64,000 bases of DNA, taken from NCBI RefSeq assembly GCF_005233515.1, contig NZ_QFZZ01000004.1:444644-508643 (forward strand), in the 5' to 3' direction. The notes beneath the pieces are model-generated. The model did not search any database. It saw only the letters and a program-made list of their open reading frames with translations, and had not been told where the DNA came from. Source of the stretch: Pseudomonas sp. CFBP13508. GTDB lineage: Bacteria > Pseudomonadota > Gammaproteobacteria > Pseudomonadales > Pseudomonadaceae. Below are positions 8,949-17,245 of this stretch, piece after piece (position 1 is the first letter of the stretch; every line of letters begins with the position of its first letter). Position numbers and translations under genes: made by a program.

Positions 8949-10595
8949 ATGTTTAAGAAAGTGAACACAGCCTTGCTCGGTCTGGCTTTGGCGATGGGGA
9001 TGTCGTCTGCCAATGCTGCCGAAGCGAAGAAAGTTGACGTCCTGCTGATCGGCGGCGGCATCATGAGCACCACCCTGGGTGTGTGGATCAATGAGCTGGA
9101 ACCGACCTGGTCGATGGAAATGGTCGAGCGCCTCGATGGCGTCGCCCTGGAAAGCTCCAACGGCTGGAACAACGCCGGTACCGGTCACTCGGCTCTTGCC
9201 GAGCTGAACTACACCCCGGAAGACGACAAGGGCAACGTAACGATCCCGAAAGCTGTCGAGATCAACGAAGCGTTCCAGGTTTCCCGTCAATTCTGGGCCT
9301 GGCAGGTTCAGCAGGGCGTGCTGAAGAACCCTCGCTCGTTCATCAACACCACACCGCACATGAGCTTCGTGTGGGGCGATGACAACATCAAGTTCCTGAA
9401 AAAGCGCTACGAAGCCCTGCAGGCGAGCCCGCTGTTCGCCGGTATGCAGTACTCCGAAGATCCGGCTGTGATCAAGAAGTGGGTACCGCTGATGATGGAA
9501 GGGCGTGACCCGAACCAGAAAATCGCGGCCACCTGGAGCCCGCTGGGTACGGACATGAACTTCGGCGAAATCACCCGCCAGTTCGCCGCTCACCTGCAAA
9601 CCAAACCCAACTTCGATCTGAAACTGTCGAGCGAAGTCGAAGACATCACCAAGAACGCCGATGGCACCTGGCGTGTCAGCTACAAAAATCTGAAAGACGG
9701 CAGCAAGACCGAGACCGACGCCAAGTTCGTGTTCATCGGCGCCGGCGGCGGTGCCCTGCACCTGCTGCAGAAGTCGGGCATTCCTGAAGCCAAGGAATAC
9801 GCAGGCTTCCCGGTTGGCGGTTCGTTCCTGGTGACCGAGAACCCGACGATTGCCGAGCAGCACCTGGCCAAGGCCTACGGCAAGGCTTCGGTTGGCGCGC
9901 CACCGATGTCGGTTCCGCACCTGGACACCCGTGTTCTGGATGGCAAGCGCGTCATTCTGTTTGGCCCGTTCGCGACCTTCAGCACCAAGTTCCTCAAGGA
10001 AGGTTCGTACTTCGACCTGCTGACCAGCACCACCACCCACAACATCTGGCCAATGACCAAGGTCGGCATCAAGGAATACCCGCTGGTCGAGTACCTTGCC
10101 GGTCAGTTGATGCTGTCGGATGAAGACCGTCTGAACGCGCTGAAGGAATACTTCCCGAACGCCAAAGCCGAAGACTGGCGCCTGTGGCAAGCCGGCCAGC
10201 GTGTGCAAATCATCAAGCGTGATGAAGCCGCTGGCGGCGTGCTGAAACTGGGCACCGAGATCGTTGCTTCGCAAGACGGCTCGATCGCCGGCCTGCTGGG
10301 CGCATCGCCGGGCGCGTCGACCGCTGCGCCGATCATGCTGAGCGTGCTGCAGAAAGTCTTCAAAGACAAAGTCGCAACCCCAGAGTGGCAGACCAAGCTG
10401 CACCAGATCGTGCCAAGCTATGGCACCCAGCTGAACAGCGATCCCGCCAAAGTGGCTGCCGAGTGGGCTTACACCGCCAAGATCCTCGAACTGCCGACAC
10501 CTCCGGTGATCGGTCAGGTAGCTGCTCCGGCGGCACCTGCGGCTGACAAAGCCGTAGCGCCGAAGGAAAACGCTGCACGTGACATGGCTCTGTAA
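8949..10595 (+). CDS. mqo: Malate:quinone oxidoreductase
   Basis: 548 residues; FAD enzyme that oxidises malate to oxaloacetate and passes electrons to the quinone pool. The Rossmann-type FAD site is [14 protein letters not shown] at about 31-44, followed by the family's [24 protein letters not shown] block. Conserved tail region [20 protein letters not shown], then an Ala/Pro-rich extension of about 30 residues. Odd: the first 24 residues ([19 protein letters not shown]) read as a Sec signal peptide, whereas classical Mqo is peripheral on the cytoplasmic face. ATG 8949 is preferred to GTG 8940 on AGG spacing. Followed by its own terminator. Confidence 0.95.
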   Translation: MFKKVNTALLGLALAMGMSSANAAEAKKVDVLLIGGGIMSTTLGVWINELEPTWSMEMVERLDGVALESSNGWNNAGTGHSALAELNYTPEDDKGNVTIPKAVEINEAFQVSRQFWAWQVQQGVLKNPRSFINTTPHMSFVWGDDNIKFLKKRYEALQASPLFAGMQYSEDPAVIKKWVPLMMEGRDPNQKIAATWSPLGTDMNFGEITRQFAAHLQTKPNFDLKLSSEVEDITKNADGTWRVSYKNLKDGSKTETDAKFVFIGAGGGALHLLQKSGIPEAKEYAGFPVGGSFLVTENPTIAEQHLAKAYGKASVGAPPMSVPHLDTRVLDGKRVILFGPFATFSTKFLKEGSYFDLLTSTTTHNIWPMTKVGIKEYPLVEYLAGQLMLSDEDRLNALKEYFPNAKAEDWRLWQAGQRVQIIKRDEAAGGVLKLGTEIVASQDGSIAGLLGASPGASTAAPIMLSVLQKVFKDKVATPEWQTKLHQIVPSYGTQLNSDPAKVAAEWAYTAKILELPTPPVIGQVAAPAAPAADKAVAPKENAARDMAL

Positions 10596-10612
10596 CCAGA
10601 ACCCTGAAACAC

Positions 10613-10651
10613 AAAACCCACTGAACCGGCGACGGTCAGTGGGTTTTTTTT
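10613..10651 (+). terminator. mqo terminator
   Basis: ACCCACTGA and TCAGTGGGT pair across an 11-base loop and are followed by a run of T. It starts 18 bases after the mqo stop. Confidence 0.92.
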
Positions 10652-10663
10652 GTACGCCGAACC

Positions 10664-10779
10664 TGTAGGAGCTGACGAGTGCAACGAGGCTGCGATCTTT
10701 TGACTTTGACTTTGACGTTTGAAGATCAAGATCAGGATCAAAAGATCGCAGCCTCGTTGCACTCGTCAGCTCCTACGCT
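10664..10779. repeat. Variant GTAG-family REP doublet
   Basis: GTAGGAGCTGACGAGTGCAA with CGAGGCTGCGATCTTTTGA, and the inverse copy about 50 bases later. Same ends as the family at 306-552, but the hairpin centre is changed and longer. A short purine/pyrimidine direct repeat (TTTGACTTTGACTTTGACG) lies between the units. Confidence 0.85.
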
Positions 10780-10798
10780 CCTACGTTCCGGCGAAGAT

Positions 10799-11227
10799 TC
10801 AGGCTTTCGCGTTCGCCAGGTAGGCCCCCAGGCGCCGACCCATTTCTTCGCCCAGTGCCTGCAATCCGCTCAGCGGCCGTACCATCACTTCGAACTCGAC
10901 AATCTTGCCGTGCTCATCGAAGCGAATCATGTCGATGCCCTTGAGTTCCTTGCTGCCGACCCTGGCGCTGAATTCGAGAATCACATTCAGGCCATCCGCC
11001 GTCGCCAACTCGCGGTGATAGGCGAAATCTTCGAAGACTTCGAACACGGTGTTGAGGATCATCGCCACCACCGGCGCGCCGGGGTAGGGCGTATGGGCCA
11101 TGGGCGAGCGGAACACAGCTTGCGGATCGAGCAGTTCGGGCAGGGCTTTGAGATTGCCGCTGCGGATCATCGCGTGCCAGCGCTCGAGGGACGCGGCGAC
11201 GTTGGGCTGCAAGGCGAGGTCGGGCAT
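10799..11227 (-). CDS. SnoaL/NTF2-like protein
   Basis: 142 residues without signal peptide. NTF2 fold features: NVAASLERWHAMIRSGNLKALPELLDPQAVFRSP, VVAMILNTVFEVFEDFAYHRE, and ILEFSARVGSKELKGIDMIRFDEHGKIVEFEVMVRP. This resembles the nuclear transport factor 2 family proteins common in Pseudomonas; ligand or reaction unknown. ATG 11227 is chosen over 11275 because GGAGT lies seven bases upstream and the shorter start matches the fold. Confidence 0.85.
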   Translation of the reverse strand: MPDLALQPNVAASLERWHAMIRSGNLKALPELLDPQAVFRSPMAHTPYPGAPVVAMILNTVFEVFEDFAYHRELATADGLNVILEFSARVGSKELKGIDMIRFDEHGKIVEFEVMVRPLSGLQALGEEMGRRLGAYLANAKA

Positions 11228-11488
11228 GGTCACTCCGGTTTTTCTTGTTGTCGGTCGGCAATGACTGTAGATCAACCGCGCCGAAAGTGGATCCTAAAGT
11301 CTGAGCCTGAATACCGCTTCATGCCCGAAGCGGATCAGATGCGCATCTGATCCGTATTTTTCTGTTTCATCTGCCTCTGTATTCACTACAGCCACAGGCT
11401 CAGAATGCCCCGGCAGTGCGGCCAGTCACCCTCCGACCTCATCCCGCAGCGTCCGGTGCACCGCACACCCAGCATCAAGGAGCGCAAC

Positions 11489-11572
11489 ATGTACAAGATG
11501 GCGATTTTTCTCGGCGGTTTCCTGACCTTGACCATTCTGATCGGCGTGCTGGCGACGATCTCTCCAGTCTGA
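11489..11572 (+). CDS. 27-residue single-helix membrane peptide
   Basis: Short frame with an AAGGAG ribosome site at 11477-11482, seven bases before the ATG. The product is one hydrophobic helix (AIFLGGFLTLTILIGVLATI) with Tyr-Lys-Met at the N-terminus and ends SPV. Too short for ordinary ORF calling. Codon use and the strong ribosome site favour translation; function unknown. It lies 96 bases upstream of the DUF1264 lipoprotein gene and may be co-transcribed with it. Confidence 0.6.
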   Translation: MYKMAIFLGGFLTLTILIGVLATISPV

Positions 11573-11668
11573 TCCGCACGCAGCTTTTTCGAACTCTGCC
11601 GTTCTCCTGCTTTCAGTTGCAGAACAGGGCCAGCACGCGCCCGTCACTGAAAGTTCGAGGAATGAAAC

Positions 11669-12472
11669 ATGCGTACGACAACCTCGCAGGGACGTTGGGT
11701 TCCTATCGCTCTGATGGTCGCCGCGTTGACCGGTTGCGCCATGAGCAACACCGATTCACCGGTGCAGACGCCCGGTCAGGCCAAGGCCTCCGACACGGAA
11801 ATGCTCGAAGTCGGCGCGCAGTGGTTGCAGGACAAACCGCCGATTCGTGCATTGAACATGTACCTCGATGGCTTCCATTTTTACAACGGTCATCCCGGCG
11901 CGCAGATGGAAGCTCACCACTATTGCTCGGCGCTCAACGAAGAAGTGTTCCAGTGCGTGATCTACGACGGCAACACCGCTGAAGCCAAGCTGATGGGCGT
12001 CGAATACATCATAAGCCAGCGCCTGTTCACGCAATTGCCAGCGAAAGAAAAAGCCCTGTGGCACAGCCACGCTCACGAAGTCAGTTCTGGCCAGCTGGTC
12101 GCGCCGGGCATCCCGCAAGTGGCGGAAACGCGCTTGATGGAAAAACTCGCCAATACCTACGGCAAGACCTGGCACACCTGGCATACCGATCAGGACAAGC
12201 AACTGCCGCTGGGCGTGCCGCAGTTGATGATGGGCTTTACCGCTGACGGTCAGGCCGATGCGCAAATGGTCCGCCAGCGCGATCAGCGCCTGGGCATTGA
12301 TAGCGCCGAAAACAAAAAGGCCCGTGCCGAGATCAAACCGGCGCCGGTCGCACCGGGGGCTGACGCGTGGCAGAAGGGTAATGTCATCCAGCTCAACGAC
12401 CCGACCGGCCATCAACACGTCATGCCGCGTCCGGCCACCTCAGGCGATGAGAATGCCCGGAGCCAGCCGTGA
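11669..12472 (+). CDS. DUF1264 / OBAP-family lipoprotein
   Basis: 267 residues. Lipoprotein signal with lipobox LTGC (lipidated Cys at about 23). The body matches the oil-body-associated-protein/DUF1264 family: YLDGFHFYNGHPGAQMEAHHYC, ECVIYDG-type strand (FQCVIYDGNTAEAKLMGVEYI), LWHSHAHEVSSGQL, and a WHTWHTDQDKQLPLGVPQLMM block. Plant homologues coat oil bodies; the bacterial role is unknown. The many conserved histidines suggest metal binding, which is inference. Stop codon is one base from that of the convergent CAP gene. Confidence 0.88.
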   Translation: MRTTTSQGRWVPIALMVAALTGCAMSNTDSPVQTPGQAKASDTEMLEVGAQWLQDKPPIRALNMYLDGFHFYNGHPGAQMEAHHYCSALNEEVFQCVIYDGNTAEAKLMGVEYIISQRLFTQLPAKEKALWHSHAHEVSSGQLVAPGIPQVAETRLMEKLANTYGKTWHTWHTDQDKQLPLGVPQLMMGFTADGQADAQMVRQRDQRLGIDSAENKKARAEIKPAPVAPGADAWQKGNVIQLNDPTGHQHVMPRPATSGDENARSQP

Positions 12473-12473
12473 T

Positions 12474-13340
12474 TTACGGCGCGCCGAACAGCATCGTCCA
12501 GTAAACACCCTCGTCGCTGCGCGCTTCACTGGCGAAGCCGGCGCCGACCTGAGTGAACATCGGGTTCATCAAGTTGGCGCAATGGCCCGGGCTGGCCAGC
12601 CAGCCGGCCATGGCCTTACCCGGTGAGCTTTGTCCGGCAGCGATGTTTTCCCCGACCTGGCGGCCGCGATAACCGGCAGCACGGGCGCGGTCGGCCGGCA
12701 TGTCACCATCAGGATCGCGGTGGGCGAAATAATTGCCGTAAGCCATGGCCTTGCTGTGGCCCTGAGCCGCTGCGCCGAGGGCGGCGTTCCAGCTCAACGG
12801 TCGCGCGGCGGCAAAGCGCTGGCGGCCGCACATGCGCGGCCGGGCGCGGGCGGCATTGACCTCGGCGAGCAACGCCTTGCCAACGCTGCGGTTGTCACCG
12901 ACGCGGCTGTCGAGCACCGGTTGTGCCAGTACTACCTGCCATTGATTGCGCGAATGGCTGACGCCGATGTCGGCGTAGTTCGCATCCAGCAAGGCGCCGC
13001 AATAATCGCTCTGCAACTGATCGAAGGCCTCGTCGGCGTCTTCGGCTCCGATAATGCGGATGCTGCGAACCGTGATTGCTGAATAGCCGGAAGACTTCAA
13101 CGCCTCGCGCATGCCGCCGCCGTAGCGATAGCCGATCGGCAAGGCCAGATTCGATTTCAACGCCAAAGGCGCCAGACGCTGCGCAGGGCGGCGATCGCAG
13201 CGTTGCGGATGGGCGCGGTAATCATTGATGGCGGCCACCAGCTCGCGCTCCGCACTGGCGTGGGCGGATTCAGTGAACAAAGGAAACAGGCTCAACAGGC
13301 ACAGCGAAACGAAGCGAGACGAACGAACGAGGTGGCGCAT
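12474..13340 (-). CDS. Secreted protein with two CAP domains
   Basis: 288 residues. Signal peptide to about residue 29, then two tandem CAP (SCP/PR-1) modules. The second, about 150-288, is canonical: LLAEVNAARARPRMCG, GHSKAMAYGNYFAHRDPDGDMPADRARAAGY, VGENIAAG, MAGWLASPGHCANLMNPMFTQVGAGF. The first, about 32-145, aligns with it (LVAAINDYRAHPQRC, ALKSSGYSAI, FDQLQSDYCGALLDANYADIGV) but lacks the HxxxM/HRD and ENIA residues, so it is degenerate. Bacterial CAP proteins are extracellular with unclear roles. ATG start at 13340. Confidence 0.9.
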   Translation of the reverse strand: MRHLVRSSRFVSLCLLSLFPLFTESAHASAERELVAAINDYRAHPQRCDRRPAQRLAPLALKSNLALPIGYRYGGGMREALKSSGYSAITVRSIRIIGAEDADEAFDQLQSDYCGALLDANYADIGVSHSRNQWQVVLAQPVLDSRVGDNRSVGKALLAEVNAARARPRMCGRQRFAAARPLSWNAALGAAAQGHSKAMAYGNYFAHRDPDGDMPADRARAAGYRGRQVGENIAAGQSSPGKAMAGWLASPGHCANLMNPMFTQVGAGFASEARSDEGVYWTMLFGAP

Positions 13341-13472
13341 GGGACGGACAGCTCTGAAAGGGGACAGCGCTAGAGTGAGGGAGCCGTGTGTGGCGGCGCG
13401 AATGAGACTGAAGTTTTGGGACTTGGTTCAGTGGCGGCAAATGCAATTGGATTGCTGTTGTTTGAACCACTG

Positions 13473-13551
13473 CCTTCGCGAGCAGGCTCGCTCCCACATT
13501 GGACTTGCGGCGTACCCGGAACACCCGTGGGAGCGAGCCTGCTCGCGAAGG
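13473..13551. repeat. REP doublet, GTGG family
   Basis: TTCGCGAGCAGGCTCGCTCCCAC followed, after a spacer of about 33 bases, by the inverse unit. Lies between two minus-strand genes. Confidence 0.92.
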
Positions 13552-13591
13552 GGCCAGCCCGGCCAGCGCCTCTATCGCTGGGAAGCAACCA

Positions 13592-14362
13592 CTAGCGGTT
13601 CAACACATCCCCCATCCACCGCAAATACGCCCCCCGCTCGGAAATCGAGTTATGCCCCGAGTCCGGCACCACTTTCAGCGTCGCCACACCCGCAGGAAAA
13701 TTCTCGAACAGCCGCTGTGTACTGCTGCGCCCAATCACTTCGTCATCACTGGCCGCCAACAGCAACGTCGGCGTGCGGATATGCGCCGCGTACTTGCCCG
13801 ATTCAAAACGATCCTTGAGCAACCAGTTCACCGGCACCCACGGGTATTGCCGTGCGGCGATTTCCTCGAGGCTGTTGAACGGCGTCACCAGAATCAGATT
13901 CTGCACCGGCCGCTGACTGGCCAGGCGCACCGCCACCCCCGAGCCGAGGCTGCGTCCGATGACCGCAATCTGCGGGTGGCTGGCGTAGACCTGATCGAAC
14001 AACGCCAGCGCATCTTCGGCAATCGCAGCTTCGGATGGCGAGCCGGTGCTGCCAGCGAAGCCCCGGTAATGCAGGAAATACAGCGCGTAGTCAGGAAACG
14101 CCTCGGTGAACTCCGGCAGATTTCGCGATACGTCCTCGGCATTGCCGCCGAAATAGATCAGCGCCCGCGTTCCGCTGCGCTCTCGAGTGGTCGCCCAGAC
14201 CTCGGCATCCGGCATCGACAGTTTCAATCGCGAATCCGCTGCACCCACGGCGGCAGGCTGGGGAAACCAGATCAGCGAGCGCTGAAACACGAACAGCACG
14301 GCGCACAGCACCAGGTACACGGCAATGATGAAAACGACGAGTGACATCAGGGTTCGGGACAT
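13592..14362 (-). CDS. Membrane-anchored alpha/beta hydrolase
   Basis: 256 residues. One N-terminal membrane helix (about 5-27) and an alpha/beta-hydrolase fold of the BEM46/YfhR kind. Oxyanion strand IYFGGNAEDV; nucleophile elbow GRSLGSG (Ser); acid in LLAASDDEVI; catalytic His in PDSGHNSI. Likely a serine esterase or thioesterase facing the periplasm or the membrane; the substrate is unknown. Start ATG 14362 gives the signal-anchor directly. Confidence 0.88.
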   Translation of the reverse strand: MSRTLMSLVVFIIAVYLVLCAVLFVFQRSLIWFPQPAAVGAADSRLKLSMPDAEVWATTRERSGTRALIYFGGNAEDVSRNLPEFTEAFPDYALYFLHYRGFAGSTGSPSEAAIAEDALALFDQVYASHPQIAVIGRSLGSGVAVRLASQRPVQNLILVTPFNSLEEIAARQYPWVPVNWLLKDRFESGKYAAHIRTPTLLLAASDDEVIGRSSTQRLFENFPAGVATLKVVPDSGHNSISERGAYLRWMGDVLNR

Positions 14363-14473
14363 TCGGCTACTTTTAACGGGGTGAGAGGTTGGCTGTGGCA
14401 GTGTAGTTCAGCGACTGCGCCTGACAGCCGGCGCACACACCGTGCAACAGATCCGCGCAGCAGGAGGACTCGC

Positions 14474-15433
14474 ATGCGCCACACTGAGGGGTACTCACGT
14501 CGCCGCTTGCTCACGCTGGCTGCCCAAGCTGCGGCGCTGCTCACCATTGATCGGGCGTTGGCCAGCAGCGTAGCGCCGACCGCCACTGCGCCGCCCACGG
14601 CAGGAGACCAGACCATGCAGACCCGCGCCATCCCTTCCAGCTCCGAGGCACTGCCCATGGTCGGCTTGGGCACCTATCGCGGTTTCGACGTCGCTGCGGG
14701 CGATCCGGTTTACCGGCAATTGCCCGCCGTGCTCGAAGCGCTGTTCAGGAAGGGCGGCACGCTGATCGACAGCTCGCCGATGTACGGCCGCGCCGAGCAG
14801 ACCACCGGTGAACTGCTGTCGATCCACGAACCGCGCTCGCCGGCGTTTCTCGCCACCAAGGTGTGGACGCGCGGGCGCGAGGAGGGCATCGCGCAAATGG
14901 AGCAGTCCTTCAGACTGCTGCAAACCGAGCGCATCGACCTGATGCAGATTCACAACCTGCTCGACTGGCAAACCCACTTGCCGACCCTGCGCGAATGGAA
15001 GGAGCAGGGGCGGATTCGCTACATCGGCATCACCCATTACACCTCGTCGGCCTATGACGAAGTCGAAGCGGTGTTGAAGGCCGAGAAGCTGGACTTTCTG
15101 CAAATCAACTACGCCCTCGATGATCGTGCGGTCGAGAAACGCATCCTGCCGCTGTGCCGCGAGCGTGGTGTGGCGGTGATTTGTAATCGGCCGTTTGGCG
15201 GCGGCGATTTGCTCGCCCGGCTCAAGGGCAAACCGCTACCGGCGTGGGTTTCGGATGTGCAGGTCAACAGCTGGCCGCAACTGGCGCTGAAATTTCTCCT
15301 GGCGCATCCGGCGGTGACCTGTGTGATTCCCGGGACCAGCAATCCGCGCTACATGGCTGACAACGCCGGAGCCGGTTTTGGGCCGATGTTGACCGATGCG
15401 CAGCGGCATCAGTTGATTGCGTTGCTGGGCTGA
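14474..15433 (+). CDS. Tat-exported aldo/keto reductase
   Basis: 319 residues from ATG 14474, with CAGGAGGA directly upstream. The N-terminus is a Tat signal: SRRRLLTLAAQAAALLTI, ending near residue 32. The aldo/keto reductase barrel begins at about 55 (LPMVGLGTYRGFD). The catalytic tetrad is visible as D99 and Y104 (TLIDSSPMYGRAE), K129 (LATKVW) and the His of LMQIHNLLDW. C-terminal PGTSNPRYMADN matches NADP-binding AKRs. Export of a nicotinamide-dependent enzyme through Tat implies the cofactor is bound before transport. Substrate unknown. Confidence 0.9.
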   Translation: MRHTEGYSRRRLLTLAAQAAALLTIDRALASSVAPTATAPPTAGDQTMQTRAIPSSSEALPMVGLGTYRGFDVAAGDPVYRQLPAVLEALFRKGGTLIDSSPMYGRAEQTTGELLSIHEPRSPAFLATKVWTRGREEGIAQMEQSFRLLQTERIDLMQIHNLLDWQTHLPTLREWKEQGRIRYIGITHYTSSAYDEVEAVLKAEKLDFLQINYALDDRAVEKRILPLCRERGVAVICNRPFGGGDLLARLKGKPLPAWVSDVQVNSWPQLALKFLLAHPAVTCVIPGTSNPRYMADNAGAGFGPMLTDAQRHQLIALLG

Positions 15434-15439
15434 GCCGGG

Positions 15440-16333
15440 TCAACCGCGATAGCGCAACGCCTCCAGCAACAACGCAAACGCCGGCGCTGCCTGGCGCCGG
15501 CTCGGGTAGTACAGGTGATAACCGGAAAATGCCGGGCACCAGTCTCCCAGCACTTGGACCAGGCGACCGTCCGCCAGAAAGGGCGCGACGACGTTTTCCG
15601 GGATGTAGCTCAGACCGAATCCGTCCAGTGCAGCGTCGAGCAACGGGTATACGCCATTCAGGGTGACCTGCCCGGCAACGCGCACCTTCAGACTTTCACC
15701 GTCCTTTTCGAACTCCCACGAATACAGCCCGCCATTGGTTGGCAGGCGCAGGTTGTTACAGGCGTGATCGGTCAGGTCGCGCGGGGTTTGCGGCGGATCG
15801 CGCCGGGCGAAGTAGGCGGGGGAGCCGACCACGGCCATGCGCATGTCCGGGCCAATGCGCGTGGCGATCATGCCTTGGGCGACGTCTTCGCCCAGGCGCA
15901 CACCGGCATCGAAGCCCTGGCCGGCGATGTCGACGAAACCATAGTCACAGCAAACCTCGACCGACACATCCGGGTATTGGGGCAGGAAATCCTGCAACAC
16001 CGGACGCAGGATCCAGTTCAGCGAATGGTCGGTGGCGCTGATGCGGATCTTGCCCGCCGGAGTTTCACGCAGGTTGCTCAGGGCGGCCAGTTCCCCTTCG
16101 ATTTCATCGAAGCGCGGACCGATGGTTTGCAGCAAGTGTTCGCCGGCCTCGGTCGGCGAAACGCTGCGCGTGGTGCGGGTCAGCAGGCGCAGGCCGAGAC
16201 GCGCTTCGAGACTGCGGATGGTGTGGCTGAGCGCCGATTGCGACACGCCAAGTTTGGCCGCGGCCTTGGTGAAACTGCGTTCACGGGCGACGGCGAGAAA
16301 GGCGAGCAGGTCGGTGGCATTTTCCCGAAGCAT
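15440..16333 (-). CDS. LysR-type regulator, divergent to cupin gene
   Basis: 297 residues. N-terminal winged helix-turn-helix (LLAFLAVARERSFTKAAAKLGVSQSALSHTIRSLEARLG), then the LysR effector domain of the large GcvA/aliphatic-oxidase type with ISATDHSLNWIL and GFDAGVRLGEDVAQGM. Start 16333 is supported by AGGAAA; the track-like longer start at 16381 would add 16 residues. It is divergent from the cupin gene with a 97-base shared promoter region, so it probably controls that gene and possibly itself. Confidence 0.92.
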   Translation of the reverse strand: MLRENATDLLAFLAVARERSFTKAAAKLGVSQSALSHTIRSLEARLGLRLLTRTTRSVSPTEAGEHLLQTIGPRFDEIEGELAALSNLRETPAGKIRISATDHSLNWILRPVLQDFLPQYPDVSVEVCCDYGFVDIAGQGFDAGVRLGEDVAQGMIATRIGPDMRMAVVGSPAYFARRDPPQTPRDLTDHACNNLRLPTNGGLYSWEFEKDGESLKVRVAGQVTLNGVYPLLDAALDGFGLSYIPENVVAPFLADGRLVQVLGDWCPAFSGYHLYYPSRRQAAPAFALLLEALRYRG

Positions 16334-16430
16334 TGATGATTTTCCTGCATAAGTTTTTTCGGATTCTAGTCGATTATCCAAAGAGTGCGGATCGCTACAG
16401 TGGTTGCATCATTTATTTGGAGGAAACGCC

Positions 16431-16907
16431 ATGAACCCGATTGCTGCTTCTGCACTGACGCTCTCGCTGCTGGCTGGTGAGGTGCAGGCCACTGAAGATC
16501 CCCGTGTCACGGTCACACCGAATGGCTCGCAACCTTCGGCCAAAGGCCCTGCTGACTGGTTTACCGGCACGGTGCGGGTGGATGCGCCGTTCAAAGGCAC
16601 CGATGAGGCGCGGGTCAGTGGTGCGACCGTAACGTTCGAGCCGGGCGCGCGCACTGCATGGCATACCCATCCGCTGGGGCAGACATTGATCGTCACCTCG
16701 GGGGCAGGCTTGGTGCAGGAGTGGGGCCAGCCAGTGCGTGAAATCCGCCCGGGCGATACCGTGTGGATTGCCCCGGGCGCCAAACATTGGCACGGGGCAG
16801 CACCGACGACGGCGATGAGTCATATCGCGATTGCCGAAGTGCTGGATGGCAAGGTGGTGGACTGGATGGAGCAGGTCAGTGATGAGCAATATCCAAAGAC
16901 CGAGTGA
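16431..16907 (+). CDS. Hydroxynitrile-lyase-type cupin, exported
   Basis: 158 residues. Signal-like N-terminus to about residue 20, then a single cupin barrel. The metal set H78, H80, Q84 ([13 protein letters not shown]) and H119, with H121 ([10 protein letters not shown]), is the same as in the manganese cupin hydroxynitrile lyases such as that of Granulicella; the tail [17 protein letters not shown] also matches. That family cleaves or forms cyanohydrins in vitro; the natural role is unclear. GGAGG lies seven bases before the ATG. Confidence 0.87.
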   Translation: MNPIAASALTLSLLAGEVQATEDPRVTVTPNGSQPSAKGPADWFTGTVRVDAPFKGTDEARVSGATVTFEPGARTAWHTHPLGQTLIVTSGAGLVQEWGQPVREIRPGDTVWIAPGAKHWHGAAPTTAMSHIAIAEVLDGKVVDWMEQVSDEQYPKTE

Positions 16908-16915
16908 AACCGCGC

Positions 16916-17240
16916 CCCTCACCCCAGCCCTCTCCCGAGGGAGAGGGAGCCGATTGGGGGATGCTGGAGACGTTCGGCATTCTGCAAGCGTGGTGGTGAA
17001 TCCACTCGACCCCTAGCACCCCATGCAGGTGCGCTAACAGCATGCGGCTCACCCCAGGCGTCTCCCGGGGGAGTGGGAGCCGACCGGGGTGTCTTGCGAT
17101 GTGCATCGACCTGAACTTGCCGTTGCGATTATGGATACACAGAAAGACTTTCACGTCGCTGCACATCCTGAATATACCCGGATCGGTCCCCTGTCCCTTT
17201 GGGAGAGGGCTAGGCGGGCGGCGTTCCGATGAGGGGCTTT
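16916..17240. repeat. MITE-like repeat, CCCTCACCC ends, composite copy
   Basis: Begins CCCTCACCCCAGCCCTCTCC and ends in the degenerate inverse (TTTGGGAGAGGGCTAGG...GATGAGGGGC). A second internal start (CACCCCAGGCGTCTCCCGGG at about 17050) suggests one copy inserted into or fused with another. It shares the core GCCGACCG.GGTGT...CGACCTGAA with the copies at 25.9 and 55.9 kb. No coding sense. Confidence 0.75.
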
Positions 17241-17245
17241 TCGCT

